64,000 nt of DNA from Butyrivibrio sp. (GCA_023664865.1 JAMPEU010000012.1:1-64000), one strand, 5' to 3'. Positions 52,362 to 61,981 are shown, numbered from the stretch's first letter. The notes: generated by a model not told the origin, from the letters alone. Translations and numbers: made by a program.

Positions 52362-53120
52362 ATGAAAAAATTATTAATAGTATTAGGTATAATTACCTGT
52401 ATGGCAGGTCTGACGGCATGTGGCAGTAAGGAGTCTGAACAGCCGGCAGATAACGTTATTCCGAATGACGTTGCAATGGAGATAATTGCATCGTATGCCG
52501 AAGAACTTAACGGTATAGCGGGAGAAAGCGATCCTCTTGCTATTGCGGCGCCATATGGACAGGTGCTTGAAGATGCTGTTACAAGCTGGATGAGTGCGGT
52601 CAAAGATATGGGTGATTATATTGAAGTAATGGAGATAGTTGATAACGCTTTACTGTATGAAGCGGATGCAAATGGCATCTATTTTACAGGCGGAACAATC
52701 CATGCCAGACTAAAGGGCAGCAGCCACAATGCGATACTTGAATTTACCTGTGATGATACCGGAATTACCAGTATATCAGTAAATGTGGAATATTCATTCG
52801 GTGAAAGTATGTGGAAGGCATTTTTGAATACTTTGTTGGGCATGGGAACCGTATTTGCAGTATTGATTCTGATAAGCTTAATCATTGCGGCGTTTGGATT
52901 TATTCCTAAGCTGATGGAGAAAAATAAGCCTACGGAAAATAAGTCTGCGGAAAAGAAGGAAGATGCCGTTGTAGCACAGATTGCCCAGAGGGAAGAACTT
53001 TCAGACGATACTGAGCTTGTAGCGGTAATCGCTGCGGCGATAGCGGCCTATGAGGGCGCAGGTTCTACTGACGGCTTTGTGGTAAGGTCAATCAGAAAAG
53101 CTAAGAACAGTAAATGGTAA
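52362..53120 (+). CDS. OadG-family subunit fused to a lipoprotein domain
   Basis: A 252-residue protein. It starts as a lipoprotein (lipobox LTAC, Cys 20), followed by an external domain of about 140 residues, then a single span (VFAVLILISLIIAAFGFIPK, about 170-190) and a charged tail with VAVIAAAIAAYEG typical of OadG. OadG proteins tie the carboxyltransferase to the membrane pump. Most are only about 80-120 residues, so the lipoprotein domain is an addition. The chosen ATG has AAAGGATG upstream. Confidence 0.82.
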   Translation: MKKLLIVLGIITCMAGLTACGSKESEQPADNVIPNDVAMEIIASYAEELNGIAGESDPLAIAAPYGQVLEDAVTSWMSAVKDMGDYIEVMEIVDNALLYEADANGIYFTGGTIHARLKGSSHNAILEFTCDDTGITSISVNVEYSFGESMWKAFLNTLLGMGTVFAVLILISLIIAAFGFIPKLMEKNKPTENKSAEKKEDAVVAQIAQREELSDDTELVAVIAAAIAAYEGAGSTDGFVVRSIRKAKNSKW

Positions 53121-53184
53121 GATTACCTGAATAGTTATATTTGTGTATAAATTTACAGATTAAATAAAGATGGAGGAATTAAAA

Positions 53185-53559
53185 ATGAAAAATTATACAA
53201 TTACCGTAAATGGAAGCGTATATGACGTAGTAGTAGAAGAAGGGCAGACAAGCGGAGCTCCTGTAGCAGCAGCTCCTGCAGCTCCTAAGGCTGCACCGAA
53301 GGCGGCTCCTAAGGCAGCAGCGCCCGCAGCTGGCGGCGCGGCAGGAAACGTTAAGATTGAAGCAGGAGCAGCCGGCAAGGTATTTAAATTGGAAGCAAGC
53401 GTAGGGCAGGCAGTAAAGAAGGGCGACGCTGTTGTAATTCTTGAGGCAATGAAGATGGAAATCCCTGTTGTTGCTCCTCAGGACGGTACTGTAGCAAGCA
53501 TCAACGTAGCAGTAGGCGACGCTGTTGAGGCAGGCGCGTTACTTGCTACCTTGAACTGA
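53185..53559 (+). CDS. Biotin carboxyl carrier protein
   Basis: A 124-residue carrier. A short beta N-terminus (MKNYTITVNGSVYDVVVEEG) leads into an Ala/Pro/Lys linker (about 27-50) and a biotinyl domain with EAMKMEIPV, biotin on K90. GGAGG lies 8 bases before the ATG at 53185. It shuttles CO2 between the carboxyltransferase and the Na+ pump subunit encoded next. Confidence 0.95.
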   Translation: MKNYTITVNGSVYDVVVEEGQTSGAPVAAAPAAPKAAPKAAPKAAAPAAGGAAGNVKIEAGAAGKVFKLEASVGQAVKKGDAVVILEAMKMEIPVVAPQDGTVASINVAVGDAVEAGALLATLN

Positions 53560-53612
53560 TTGTTTGATAGCGGTATTTTTGAATTTGTATAATTACGACA
53601 GGAGGTAAAAAC

Positions 53613-54761
53613 ATGGATTATATAGCAAATACGCTATCCAATCTTATTCACCAGACGGCATTTTTTAATCTTGACGTGCGAAACTATATAATGATTGTGA
53701 TAGCTTTGGGATTCCTATTTCTTGCTATCAAATTTGAATTTGAACCGCTTTTGCTGGTTCCCATATCATTTGGTATGCTGCTTGTCAATATCTATCCCGA
53801 TATTATGGCGGCGTACGGTGAAGGCGGCGCCGGCGGCGGCTTACTGTATTATTTCTATAAACTTGATGAGTGGGCGATTCTGCCGTCACTTATCTTTATG
53901 GGCGTCGGAGCGATGACCGACTTTGGACCGCTTATTGCTAATCCAAAGAGTTTTCTGCTTGGTGCAGCGGCACAGTTTGGTATTTTTGGCGCATATTTTG
54001 CAGCAATAGCTATGGGATTTAATGATAAGGCGGCAGCCGCAATCTCCATAATCGGCGGTGCGGACGGTCCTACATCTATCTTTCTTGCTACCAAGCTGCA
54101 GCAGACCACGCTGCTTGGACCGATTGCGGTTGCGGCATATTCATATATGTCGCTTGTGCCGATTATTCAGCCGCCCATTATGAAGCTTCTTACGACTAAG
54201 AAGGAAAGACAGATTAAAATGGCGCAGCTTCGTCCGGTTACAAAGTTGGAGAGAATCTTATTCCCTATCGTTGTTACGATAGTCGTATCCCTGATTCTTC
54301 CTACCACGGCTCCGCTTATCGGTATGCTTATGTTAGGCAACCTTTTCAGGGAGTCGGGAGTTGTAAGACAGTTGACCGAGACAGCGTCAAATGCGCTTAT
54401 GTATATCGTAGTTATTATTCTGGGTACATCTGTAGGCGCAACGACAAGCGGAGAAGCTTTCTTAAATGCAGATACCTTAAAAATCGTAGCGCTTGGCTTG
54501 ATTGCCTTTGCCTTTGGAACCGCAATGGGCGTATTGTTTGGTAAGCTGATGTGCATACTTACAAAAGGCGCGGTCAATCCGCTTATCGGTTCGGCAGGCG
54601 TTTCGGCTGTTCCTATGGCGGCGAGGGTTTCACAGAAAGTCGGTGCGGAAGAAGATCCTACCAACTTCCTGCTTATGCACGCTATGGGACCTAACGTAGC
54701 GGGCGTAATAGGTACGGCAGTAGCCGCAGGAACATTTATGGCAGTATTCGGAGTATTCTGA
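53613..54761 (+). CDS. Na+-translocating decarboxylase beta subunit
   Basis: A 382-residue multispan membrane pump that couples decarboxylation of carboxybiotin to Na+ export. KFEFEPLLLVPISFGMLLVN, GVGAMTDFGPLIANPKSFLL, the Na+/carboxybiotin region SIIGGADGPTSIFLATKL and LMHAMGPNVAGVIGTAVAAG are signatures of the OadB/MmdB/GcdB family. AGGAGG precedes the ATG. It follows the biotin carrier, as in known clusters. Confidence 0.96.
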   Translation: MDYIANTLSNLIHQTAFFNLDVRNYIMIVIALGFLFLAIKFEFEPLLLVPISFGMLLVNIYPDIMAAYGEGGAGGGLLYYFYKLDEWAILPSLIFMGVGAMTDFGPLIANPKSFLLGAAAQFGIFGAYFAAIAMGFNDKAAAAISIIGGADGPTSIFLATKLQQTTLLGPIAVAAYSYMSLVPIIQPPIMKLLTTKKERQIKMAQLRPVTKLERILFPIVVTIVVSLILPTTAPLIGMLMLGNLFRESGVVRQLTETASNALMYIVVIILGTSVGATTSGEAFLNADTLKIVALGLIAFAFGTAMGVLFGKLMCILTKGAVNPLIGSAGVSAVPMAARVSQKVGAEEDPTNFLLMHAMGPNVAGVIGTAVAAGTFMAVFGVF

Positions 54762-54865
54762 TATTAAATATGGAGGGAATTTCTAAAGCTTTGAAGTGTA
54801 TGGCTTAAGAATTTCCATGTTTCGTATTATATAATGGATTATATAAAATATAGGAGGAAATAGAA

Positions 54866-56293
54866 ATGGCAGAACAGGTTAAAAAACCGATTGGAATCAT
54901 GGAAACCGTTCTTCGTGATGCGCATCAGTCTTTGATTGCAACAAGAATGCCTACCGAGATAATGCTTCCAATCGTAGAGAAAATGGATAAAGTAGGTTAT
55001 CATGCAGTAGAGTGCTGGGGCGGTGCAACGTTTGACGCATCACTTCGTTTCCTGAAAGAAGATCCTTGGGATAGGCTCAGAAAGTTAAGGGACGGATTCA
55101 AGAACACCAAATTGCAGATGCTTTTCAGAGGTCAGAATATTCTGGGATACAGACCGTATGCGGACGACGTGGTAGACAGTTTCGTAGAGAAATCTATTGC
55201 AAACGGTATTGATATTATCCGTATTTTTGACTGTCTGAATGATTTGAGGAACTTACAGGAAGCAGTAAATGCTACCAATAAGATAAAGGCAAGAGAAGGC
55301 AGAGGACATGCGCAGGTAGCCCTTTCCTATACGCTTGGCGACGCATACACAATGGAATATTGGATGGATATGGCGAAGAAGATTGAAGAAATGGGCGCTG
55401 ATTCCATCTGTATCAAGGATATGGCGGGACTTTTGGTTCCTTATAAGGCAGCCGAGATGATTTCATCAATGAAGTCAGCAACCAAACTTCCGATTCAGCT
55501 CCATACACACTATACTTCCGGCGTAGCGGGCATGACTTATCTTAAGGCGGTAGAGGCAGGAGTTGACGTTATCGACTGTGCTATCTCTCCGTTTGCAATG
55601 GGTACGTCGCAGCCGGCAACTGAGGTTATGGTAGAGACCTTTAAGGGAACTCCTTATGATACGGGATATGACCAGAACCTTTTGGCGGAAATTGCAGATT
55701 ACTTCAGACCTTACAGAGACAAATGCCTTGCTGACGGTCTGCTTAATCCTAAGGTTATGGGCGTGGATATCAAGACATTGTTATATCAGGTGCCGGGCGG
55801 CATGCTTTCCAATATGGTAAGCCAGTTGAAAGAGCAGAACGCAGAAGACAGATACTATGATGTTTTGAAGGAAATCCCTGAGGTTAGGAAAGACTTGGGC
55901 GAGCCGCCGCTTGTTACACCTTCCTCACAGATAGTAGGCACTCAGGCAGTATTCAATGTACTTATGGGTGAAAGATATAAGATGGCGACTAAGGAGACTA
56001 AGGCGGTTCTTCGCGGTGAGTACGGACAGACCGTAAAACCTATGAATCAGGAAGTAATCGACAAGGTTATTCCGGGCGAAGAGAGAATTACCTGCCGTCC
56101 GGCGGACTTAATTGAGAACGAGATGGATAAGCTTGAAGGAGAAATGAAGGAATGGAAACAGCAGGATGAAGACGTATTGTCATACGCCCTGTTCCCGCAG
56201 GTAGCAACCGACTTCTTTAAATATCGTCAGGCTCAGCAGGAAAAAGTGGATATGACTCAGGCGGATACTAAGAATGCGGCGTATCCTGTTTAA
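54866..56293 (+). CDS. 5S-type carboxyltransferase (oxaloacetate decarboxylase alpha / pyruvate carboxylase B)
   Basis: A 475-residue TIM-barrel carboxyltransferase for pyruvate/oxaloacetate. METVLRDAHQSLIATRM supplies the metal aspartate, CIKDMAGLLVP the catalytic lysine, and QLHTHYTSGVAG the two metal histidines. A C-terminal PYC/OADA-type domain follows, but the biotinyl domain often fused in OadA is absent; the separate carrier at 53185 would serve. AGGAGG precedes the ATG. It closes the cluster, with a terminator at 56330. Confidence 0.93.
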   Translation: MAEQVKKPIGIMETVLRDAHQSLIATRMPTEIMLPIVEKMDKVGYHAVECWGGATFDASLRFLKEDPWDRLRKLRDGFKNTKLQMLFRGQNILGYRPYADDVVDSFVEKSIANGIDIIRIFDCLNDLRNLQEAVNATNKIKAREGRGHAQVALSYTLGDAYTMEYWMDMAKKIEEMGADSICIKDMAGLLVPYKAAEMISSMKSATKLPIQLHTHYTSGVAGMTYLKAVEAGVDVIDCAISPFAMGTSQPATEVMVETFKGTPYDTGYDQNLLAEIADYFRPYRDKCLADGLLNPKVMGVDIKTLLYQVPGGMLSNMVSQLKEQNAEDRYYDVLKEIPEVRKDLGEPPLVTPSSQIVGTQAVFNVLMGERYKMATKETKAVLRGEYGQTVKPMNQEVIDKVIPGEERITCRPADLIENEMDKLEGEMKEWKQQDEDVLSYALFPQVATDFFKYRQAQQEKVDMTQADTKNAAYPV

Positions 56294-56329
56294 GTAACGT
56301 TCGTTATGCAAATCAATAAAATTAATAAG

Positions 56330-56362
56330 GCAGTCGGAAAATTATTTTCCGGCTGCTTTTTA
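56330..56362 (+). terminator. Terminator of the decarboxylase cluster
   Basis: GCAGTCGGAAAA (56330-56341) pairs with TTTTCCGGCTGC at 56345-56356, with a T run after it. It is 36 bases past the last stop. Confidence 0.88.
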
Positions 56363-56478
56363 TGCCATACTTTTTGCAAATTTTATATTGACTAATGGTA
56401 TATTGATATATTATAATAACATATGTTATAAAAATAATGGAAACGTAGTCAGTTATTCACAAAGTGAGGAAGTGCGAT

Positions 56479-57024
56479 ATGGCAAGAAAAGAAACGATAA
56501 CAAAAACTGATATTTTGAACGCGGCGTTTGAAATGACAAGAGAAGAAGGCTTTGAACATGTGACGGCGAGGACTCTGGCGGCGAAAGCCGGCTGCTCCAC
56601 ACAGCCGATTTTCAGAGTATACAAGAACATGGAGGAGCTGGGAAAAGAACTGTTTGAACAGGTTATTTCCTATTTTAATACATATTATGAAAATTATCCT
56701 AAAAATTATGATACACCGTTTGTAAATTTAGGTCTTGCCTATATCGGTTTTGCTCAGAAAAATCCTAAGTTGTTCAGGCTTTTGTTTGATTCCGAGAACA
56801 GACAGGGAAAGAGCCTGTATGACATCCTAAACGGCACAAACGGAGCAGTAGTAAAAGAGATTAACAGTGCGGCGCAGGGCGGATGTAAAAATCCAAGTGT
56901 TATTTTTATGAAGATGTGGATTTTTATCCACGGTGCGGCATGTATGTCGCTTACGGGAGACTATGACTTGAGTGAAGAAGAGACTGTATCGCTTCTTGAG
57001 GAGGCATACAAATCTTTTATATAA
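56479..57024 (+). CDS. TetR-family regulator
   Basis: A 181-residue repressor. The helix-turn-helix lies in TARTLAAKAGCSTQPIFRVY, after TKTDILNAAFEMTREEGFEH. The C-terminal ligand domain is helical and includes a TetR_C-like FLRLLFDSENRQG-type FRLLFDSENR. GAGGAAG lies 8 bases before the chosen ATG. The gene after it encodes an RpiR regulator in the same direction. Targets and ligand are unknown; the decarboxylase cluster upstream and the TetR gene itself are candidates. Confidence 0.88.
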   Translation: MARKETITKTDILNAAFEMTREEGFEHVTARTLAAKAGCSTQPIFRVYKNMEELGKELFEQVISYFNTYYENYPKNYDTPFVNLGLAYIGFAQKNPKLFRLLFDSENRQGKSLYDILNGTNGAVVKEINSAAQGGCKNPSVIFMKMWIFIHGAACMSLTGDYDLSEEETVSLLEEAYKSFI

Positions 57025-57060
57025 AAATACAATAAGATTCAGGAAGGGACTGATACCCCG

Positions 57061-57984
57061 ATGGAGAACCGCTACGACATTATAACCAGAATTAACGAAT
57101 ATTACAGCAGGATGAGCAAAAGTCAGAAAGCGATTGCGGACTTTGTTTCAGACCATTATAGTCAGGCAGTGTTTATGACGGCTGCGAAGATGGGAGAGAC
57201 GCTGGGGATAAGTGAATCTACCGTTGTACGCTTTGCAGCTTTTATTGGCTACAGCGGATATCCGGATTTTCAAAGGGACTTGGAAGACTGGGTGCAGAAT
57301 AAAATCAATTCCGTACAGCGGATAGGAGCTAAATATGGCAGAAGTTCGCAGTCGGAGATTCTTACTTCGGTCTTGACTGCGGATATCGAGAAGATAAAAG
57401 ATACCATAGACAACCTTGACTCTACGGCATTTGAAACAGCAGTTGACATTATTCTGGAAGCTAAGAACGTATACATAATGGGCATAAGAAGCTGCGCGCC
57501 GCTGGCGGACTTTCTGCAGTTTTATCTGAATATGATAAGAGGGAATGTCATTCTGCTTAGGACGACAAGCGTATCGGAGACTTTTGAGCAGATGATAAGA
57601 ATAGATGAAAACGATGCGATTATCGGCATAAGTTTTCCCAGATATTCCATGCGTACCTTAAAGGCAATGGAGTTTGCAAATGATAGGAACGCCAAAGTAA
57701 TCACAATTACAGACAGCGTACATTCGCCGATGAATCTGTATTCTTCATGCAACCTGCTTGCCAGAAGCGACATGGTGTCCATAGTCGATTCGCTGGTGGC
57801 GCCGTTAAGCCTTATTAACGCGCTGGTGGTGGCAATGTGTCTGAAACGGCCGGAGAATGTGAAAGTAAATTTGAAGAATCTGGAATATGCGTGGAACAAC
57901 TATCAGGTATATCTGAATGATGAGATTAATTTTATAGATGAGGAACCAATGTTATATAATCCTTTGTGGAAAGAAGAGAAATGA
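57061..57984 (+). CDS. RpiR/MurR-family regulator
   Basis: A 307-residue regulator: HTH_6 at residues 1-75 (SKSQKAIADFVSDHYSQAVF, ESTVVRFAAFIGYSGYPDFQ) and a SIS sugar-phosphate domain at about 115-250 (NVYIMGIRSCAPLADFLQFY, AKVITITDSVHSPM). The extra C-terminal 50 residues are less typical. AGGAAGG precedes the ATG. Its stop overlaps the next start (ATGA), implying co-translation with the flavoprotein. Confidence 0.92.
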   Translation: MENRYDIITRINEYYSRMSKSQKAIADFVSDHYSQAVFMTAAKMGETLGISESTVVRFAAFIGYSGYPDFQRDLEDWVQNKINSVQRIGAKYGRSSQSEILTSVLTADIEKIKDTIDNLDSTAFETAVDIILEAKNVYIMGIRSCAPLADFLQFYLNMIRGNVILLRTTSVSETFEQMIRIDENDAIIGISFPRYSMRTLKAMEFANDRNAKVITITDSVHSPMNLYSSCNLLARSDMVSIVDSLVAPLSLINALVVAMCLKRPENVKVNLKNLEYAWNNYQVYLNDEINFIDEEPMLYNPLWKEEK

Positions 57985-59282
57985 GCAAGGTTATTGTAGT
58001 TGGCGGAGGAGCCGCCGGAATGATAGCGGCATTAAGCGCGGCTATACATGGTCATAACGTGCTTTTGCTTGAGAAGAATGAGAAACTCGGCAAGAAACTT
58101 TTTATTACGGGCAAGGGCAGGTGCAATGTGACTAATGCCTGCGAGGCGGACAAGTTTTTTGAAAATATTGTATCTAATCCTAAGTTCCTATACAGTGCGT
58201 TCTATGGATTTGACAACGTAAGTCTTATGGCGATGCTGGAAGAGGCGGGCTGCCGCCTTAAGACAGAGCGTGGAGAGCGGGTATTTCCGGTATCGGATCA
58301 TTCGTCGGACGTCATAGCGGCGCTTAGCCGTATTTTAAAAAAGAACGGCGTGGAAGTCCGGCTGAATACAAAGGCTGCCAATCTTTTGACAGAAGAAACT
58401 GATAATGGAGTAAAGCGGGTATGTGGCGTTATATTAGATAGAAGTTGCAAAGCTGAAGGTAAAAAGGCTGGTCTTGAAAAAAACGATATTGAAAAAGCCG
58501 ACGCGGTAATTGTAGCGACAGGGGGGTTGTCCTATCCTTCTACGGGTTCTACGGGAGACGGTCTGCGCATTGCCAAATCCCTGGGGCATCAAATTAAAAA
58601 CTGCGTACCATCGCTTGTGCCGCTTACCGTGTCGGAAGACTGGTGTATGCGTTTGCAGGGACTTTCATTAAAGAATGTAAATCTGATAATGAGAGATGGC
58701 AATAAAGAGGTATATAACGGATTCGGAGAAATGCTTTTTACGCATTTCGGCGTCAGCGGACCGTTGGTGTTGTCCGCAAGCAGTCTTTACGGAAGGTGTA
58801 AGAATAAAGGCAATGTAACCTGCGAACTGGATTTAAAGCCCGCGTTATCGGAAGAACAGCTTGAAAAAAGGATTCTCAGGGATTTTGAAGAAAAACAAAA
58901 TAAACAGTTTAAAAATGCCTTAGGCGGGCTGCTGCCGGCTAAGCTTATTCCGGTAATAATTGAACTTTCAAATATTATGCCCGATAAAAAGGTGAACGAG
59001 ATTACACGTGAAGAGCGAAAAGGCCTTGCGCATCTTTTGAAGCATCTGGTATTCAGTATAAGCGGCACCAGGGGATTCGACGAGGCGATTATCACGCAGG
59101 GCGGAATCAATGTTAAGGAAATCAATCCTTCAACCATGGAGTCCAAACTGGTGAAAAATCTATATTTTGCAGGGGAGATATTGGACGTAGACGCATATAC
59201 CGGAGGCTTCAATTTACAGATTGCATGGTCTACCGGCTATCTTGCGGGAGAGAGTATAGAGGAGGAAAATCATGGGATATAA
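57981..59282 (+). CDS. HI0933/YhiN-family FAD-dependent oxidoreductase
   Basis: A 433-residue flavoprotein of unestablished substrate. VIVVGGGAAGMIAALSAAIH binds FAD, followed by GKGRCNVTNA, ATGGLSYPSTGSTGDGLRIA and the C-terminal AGEILDVDAYTGGFNLQIAW, all family motifs. The chosen ATG overlaps the previous stop. It overlaps cmk by 11 bases, so these housekeeping genes form one transcript. Confidence 0.92.
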   Translation: MSKVIVVGGGAAGMIAALSAAIHGHNVLLLEKNEKLGKKLFITGKGRCNVTNACEADKFFENIVSNPKFLYSAFYGFDNVSLMAMLEEAGCRLKTERGERVFPVSDHSSDVIAALSRILKKNGVEVRLNTKAANLLTEETDNGVKRVCGVILDRSCKAEGKKAGLEKNDIEKADAVIVATGGLSYPSTGSTGDGLRIAKSLGHQIKNCVPSLVPLTVSEDWCMRLQGLSLKNVNLIMRDGNKEVYNGFGEMLFTHFGVSGPLVLSASSLYGRCKNKGNVTCELDLKPALSEEQLEKRILRDFEEKQNKQFKNALGGLLPAKLIPVIIELSNIMPDKKVNEITREERKGLAHLLKHLVFSISGTRGFDEAIITQGGINVKEINPSTMESKLVKNLYFAGEILDVDAYTGGFNLQIAWSTGYLAGESIEEENHGI

Positions 59283-59952
59283 AATTGCGATTGACGGACC
59301 TGCGGGAGCGGGAAAAAGCACGATAGCGAAGCTTATTGCGAAGAAACTCGGTTTCATATATGTGGATACCGGCGCTATGTATCGTGCAATGGCGCTTTTT
59401 ATGATGAATGAGGGAGTCGATGCTAAAGATACCGAAGCGATAAACAGGAAGTGTAAAGAGGCGGATATCACGATTCGTTATGAAAATGGAGAGCAGATAG
59501 TTCTCTTAAACGGTGAAAACGTAAACGGTCTGATTAGAACGCAGCAGGTAGGAAACATGGCGTCTCTGACAAGCCCTAATATAGAAGTAAGGAAGAAACT
59601 TGTGGAATTACAGCAGAGGCTTGCCGCTTCCGCCGATGTGGTAATGGACGGAAGGGATATAGGAACATGCGTGCTGCCGGATGCCGAGGTCAAGGTATTC
59701 TTGACGGCGGGGAGCAGGGTGAGAGCCGAGCGCAGATACAAGGAACTGCTCGAAAAAGGTGAAAGCTGCGACCTTGATGTGATTGAGAAAGAAATTATTA
59801 AAAGAGATGAGCAGGATATGACAAGAGAGGTTTCCCCGCTTGTGGCGGCGGAAGATGCGACTTTGGTAGATTCTTCATATATGACTATTGAGGAAGTCGC
59901 AGAGACAATTATCGGTATGACATCTTGTGACAAAATCCACGGACAGGAGTGA
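59272..59952 (+). CDS. cmk: Cytidylate kinase
   Basis: A 226-residue kinase phosphorylating CMP and dCMP. IAIDGPAGAGKSTIAKLIAK is the P-loop, YVDTGAMYRAMAL and VVMDGRDIGTCVLPDAEVKV follow, with RAERRYKELLEKG and KRDEQDMTREVSPL in the lid and C-terminal region. GGAGGA lies upstream inside the flavoprotein gene. ispH follows after 11 bases. Confidence 0.97.
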   Translation: MGYKIAIDGPAGAGKSTIAKLIAKKLGFIYVDTGAMYRAMALFMMNEGVDAKDTEAINRKCKEADITIRYENGEQIVLLNGENVNGLIRTQQVGNMASLTSPNIEVRKKLVELQQRLAASADVVMDGRDIGTCVLPDAEVKVFLTAGSRVRAERRYKELLEKGESCDLDVIEKEIIKRDEQDMTREVSPLVAAEDATLVDSSYMTIEEVAETIIGMTSCDKIHGQE

Positions 59953-59963
59953 GATCACAGATA

Positions 59964-60812
59964 ATGGAAGTAATAGTTGCAGAGAATGTAGGTTTTTGTT
60001 TCGGCGTAAAAAGAGCGGTTGACGCTGTGTATGAACAGGCATGTACCGATAAGGATATATATACATACGGGGCGATAACGCATAATGAGGAAGTAGTTAA
60101 GGATTTGGAGAATAAGGGCGTGCATGTCATAGGCTCGGTTAAGGAGCTTGGGGACATAAAAAAAGGAATCGTAATCATACGCGCGCACGGCGTTGCCAAG
60201 AGTCTTCATGAGCAGATAAAGAGGCAGGGGCTTAAATGTATCGACATGACCTGTCCGTTTGTTAAAAGAATACATAATATAGTGGAAAAAGAAAGTTCTG
60301 TGGGAAGGCAGATTATAATAGTCGGCAATGCTGGACACCCGGAAGTTGAAGGAATCGTGGGATGGTGCACGACGCCTGCAATAGTGATAGAAACGCTTGA
60401 AGATGCAGAAAAATTCAGCTATGATGGCAAGAAAGAACTTTGTGTCGTGTCGCAGACGACATATAACTACAATAAATTTCAAGATGTAGTTGAAATTTTG
60501 AAACAAAAAGGTTACAATGTTATTGTTGAGAATACTATATGCAACGCCACAGAGTTACGACAAACCGAAGCTAGAAAAATAGCGTCTAAGGTTGATGTTA
60601 TGATAGTAATAGGTGGAAAGCACAGTTCCAATACGCGGAAGTTATATGAAATCTGCGCTCAGGAATGTGAGAACACTTATTTTATACAGACATTGGCGGA
60701 TTTAAATTTGGATTTACCTAAATCTGTCCGGCTGGTAGGTATTACAGCAGGGGCATCTACCCCAAACAATATTATCGAGGAGGTTCAAAATTATGTCAGA
60801 ATTAACTTTTGA
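59964..60812 (+). CDS. ispH: 4-hydroxy-3-methylbut-2-enyl diphosphate reductase
   Basis: A 282-residue Fe-S enzyme that makes IPP and DMAPP in the last MEP-pathway step. The cluster cysteines lie in ENVGFCFGVKRAV (C12), MTCPFVKRIH (about 97) and ENTICNATELRQTEA (about 195). GNAGHPEVEG and GGKHSSNTRKLYEIC are further hallmarks. The ATG at 59964 is used, as homologues start MEVIVAENVGFCFG. Its last 20 bases overlap the S1 gene in another frame, so the two are separate, unlike the fused form in many Clostridia. Confidence 0.97.
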   Translation: MEVIVAENVGFCFGVKRAVDAVYEQACTDKDIYTYGAITHNEEVVKDLENKGVHVIGSVKELGDIKKGIVIIRAHGVAKSLHEQIKRQGLKCIDMTCPFVKRIHNIVEKESSVGRQIIIVGNAGHPEVEGIVGWCTTPAIVIETLEDAEKFSYDGKKELCVVSQTTYNYNKFQDVVEILKQKGYNVIVENTICNATELRQTEARKIASKVDVMIVIGGKHSSNTRKLYEICAQECENTYFIQTLADLNLDLPKSVRLVGITAGASTPNNIIEEVQNYVRINF

Positions 60813-61944
60813 ACAAATGTTAGAAGATTCATTAAAAACAATACATGCAGGAGAGGTTGTTGAAGGCACAGTCATCGATGTGAAACCGGAAGAGATTGTT
60901 CTCAATATTGGATATAAATCAGACGGCATTTTAACCAGAAATGAATACACGAACGAACCTAACGTTGATTTAACAACTATTGTAAAACCCGGCGATACGA
61001 TGGAAGTAAAAGTATTGAAGGTAAACGATGGAGAAGGACAAGTTCTTCTTACTTATAAGCGTCTTGCTGCCGACAGAGGCAATAAGAGAATTGAAGAAGC
61101 ATATAATAATAAAGAGGTGCTTACAGCTAAGGTTGCGCAGGTTCTTGACGGCGGCTTGAGCGTTATTGTTGATGAAGTCAGAATTTTCATTCCGGCGAGC
61201 CTTGTATCCGATGGCTATGAGAAGGATTTGACCAAATATGCCGGACAGGATATCGAGTTCGTCATAAGCGAGTACAATCCGAAGAGAAGAAGATATATAG
61301 GCGACCGCAAACAGCTTATCGTTGCACAGAAAGCGGAGCTGCAGAAGCAGTTGTTTGAGAAGATTAAAGAAGGCGATACGATAGAAGGCACGGTTAAGAA
61401 TATAACCGATTTTGGCGCATTTATCGACCTTGGCGGAGTGGACGGACTTCTTCATATCTCCGAGATGTCATGGGGAAGGGTTGAAAATCCGAAGAAAGTC
61501 TTTAAGGTTGGCGAGAAGCTTAAGGTGCTTGTGAAGGAAATCTCAGGAAGCAAGGTTGCATTAAGCCTTAAGTTTGAGGATGAGAATCCTTGGAAAGATG
61601 CAGCTGTTAAATATGCAATCGGCAATGTTGTTACCGGTAAAGTCGCACGCATGACCGACTTTGGCGCATTTATCGAATTGGAGTCAGGCATTGACGCATT
61701 GCTTCATGTTTCGCAGATTTCCAAAGAACGCATTGAGAAACCGGCGGACGTTCTGAAAGTTGGAGAAGAAGTTACGGCTAAGGTGGTTGATTTTAAAGAA
61801 GAAGATAAGAAAATCAGCTTAAGCATTAAAGCTATGTATGCCGCATCGGCGAAAGAGGATGCAGAAGAGGACGACGCTGACGAAGTATCGGTAGACATTG
61901 ATGCTGTAATCGCAAGCGAGAGCGAAGAAGCTTCGCAGGAATAG
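60793..61944 (+). CDS. S1-domain RNA-binding protein (ribosomal protein S1-like)
   Basis: A 383-residue protein with four S1 domains (about residues 15-90, 100-170, 185-260, 272-345), the best being GTVKNITDFGAFIDLGGVDG and KVARMTDFGAFIELESGIDA, then an acidic tail (EDAEEDDADEVS). It is shorter than the six-domain E. coli S1 and like the Firmicute form that binds mRNA on the ribosome. Its start sits 20 bases inside ispH, with GAGGAGG upstream. Confidence 0.92.
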   Translation: MSELTFEQMLEDSLKTIHAGEVVEGTVIDVKPEEIVLNIGYKSDGILTRNEYTNEPNVDLTTIVKPGDTMEVKVLKVNDGEGQVLLTYKRLAADRGNKRIEEAYNNKEVLTAKVAQVLDGGLSVIVDEVRIFIPASLVSDGYEKDLTKYAGQDIEFVISEYNPKRRRYIGDRKQLIVAQKAELQKQLFEKIKEGDTIEGTVKNITDFGAFIDLGGVDGLLHISEMSWGRVENPKKVFKVGEKLKVLVKEISGSKVALSLKFEDENPWKDAAVKYAIGNVVTGKVARMTDFGAFIELESGIDALLHVSQISKERIEKPADVLKVGEEVTAKVVDFKEEDKKISLSIKAMYAASAKEDAEEDDADEVSVDIDAVIASESEEASQE

Positions 61945-61981
61945 GCTGTATAAGCTAATAAGTAATTTAGGAGCGTATGTT

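Noticed and set aside
53193-53378. Minus-strand Ala/Gly-rich frame
   Set aside because: Shadow of the Ala/Pro linker of the biotin carrier.
54762-54865. Imperfect hairpin between the pump and 5S-like genes
   Set aside because: GGAATTTCTAAAGC and GCTTAAGAATTTCC pair only with gaps and there is no T run, so a terminator splitting the cluster is not supported.
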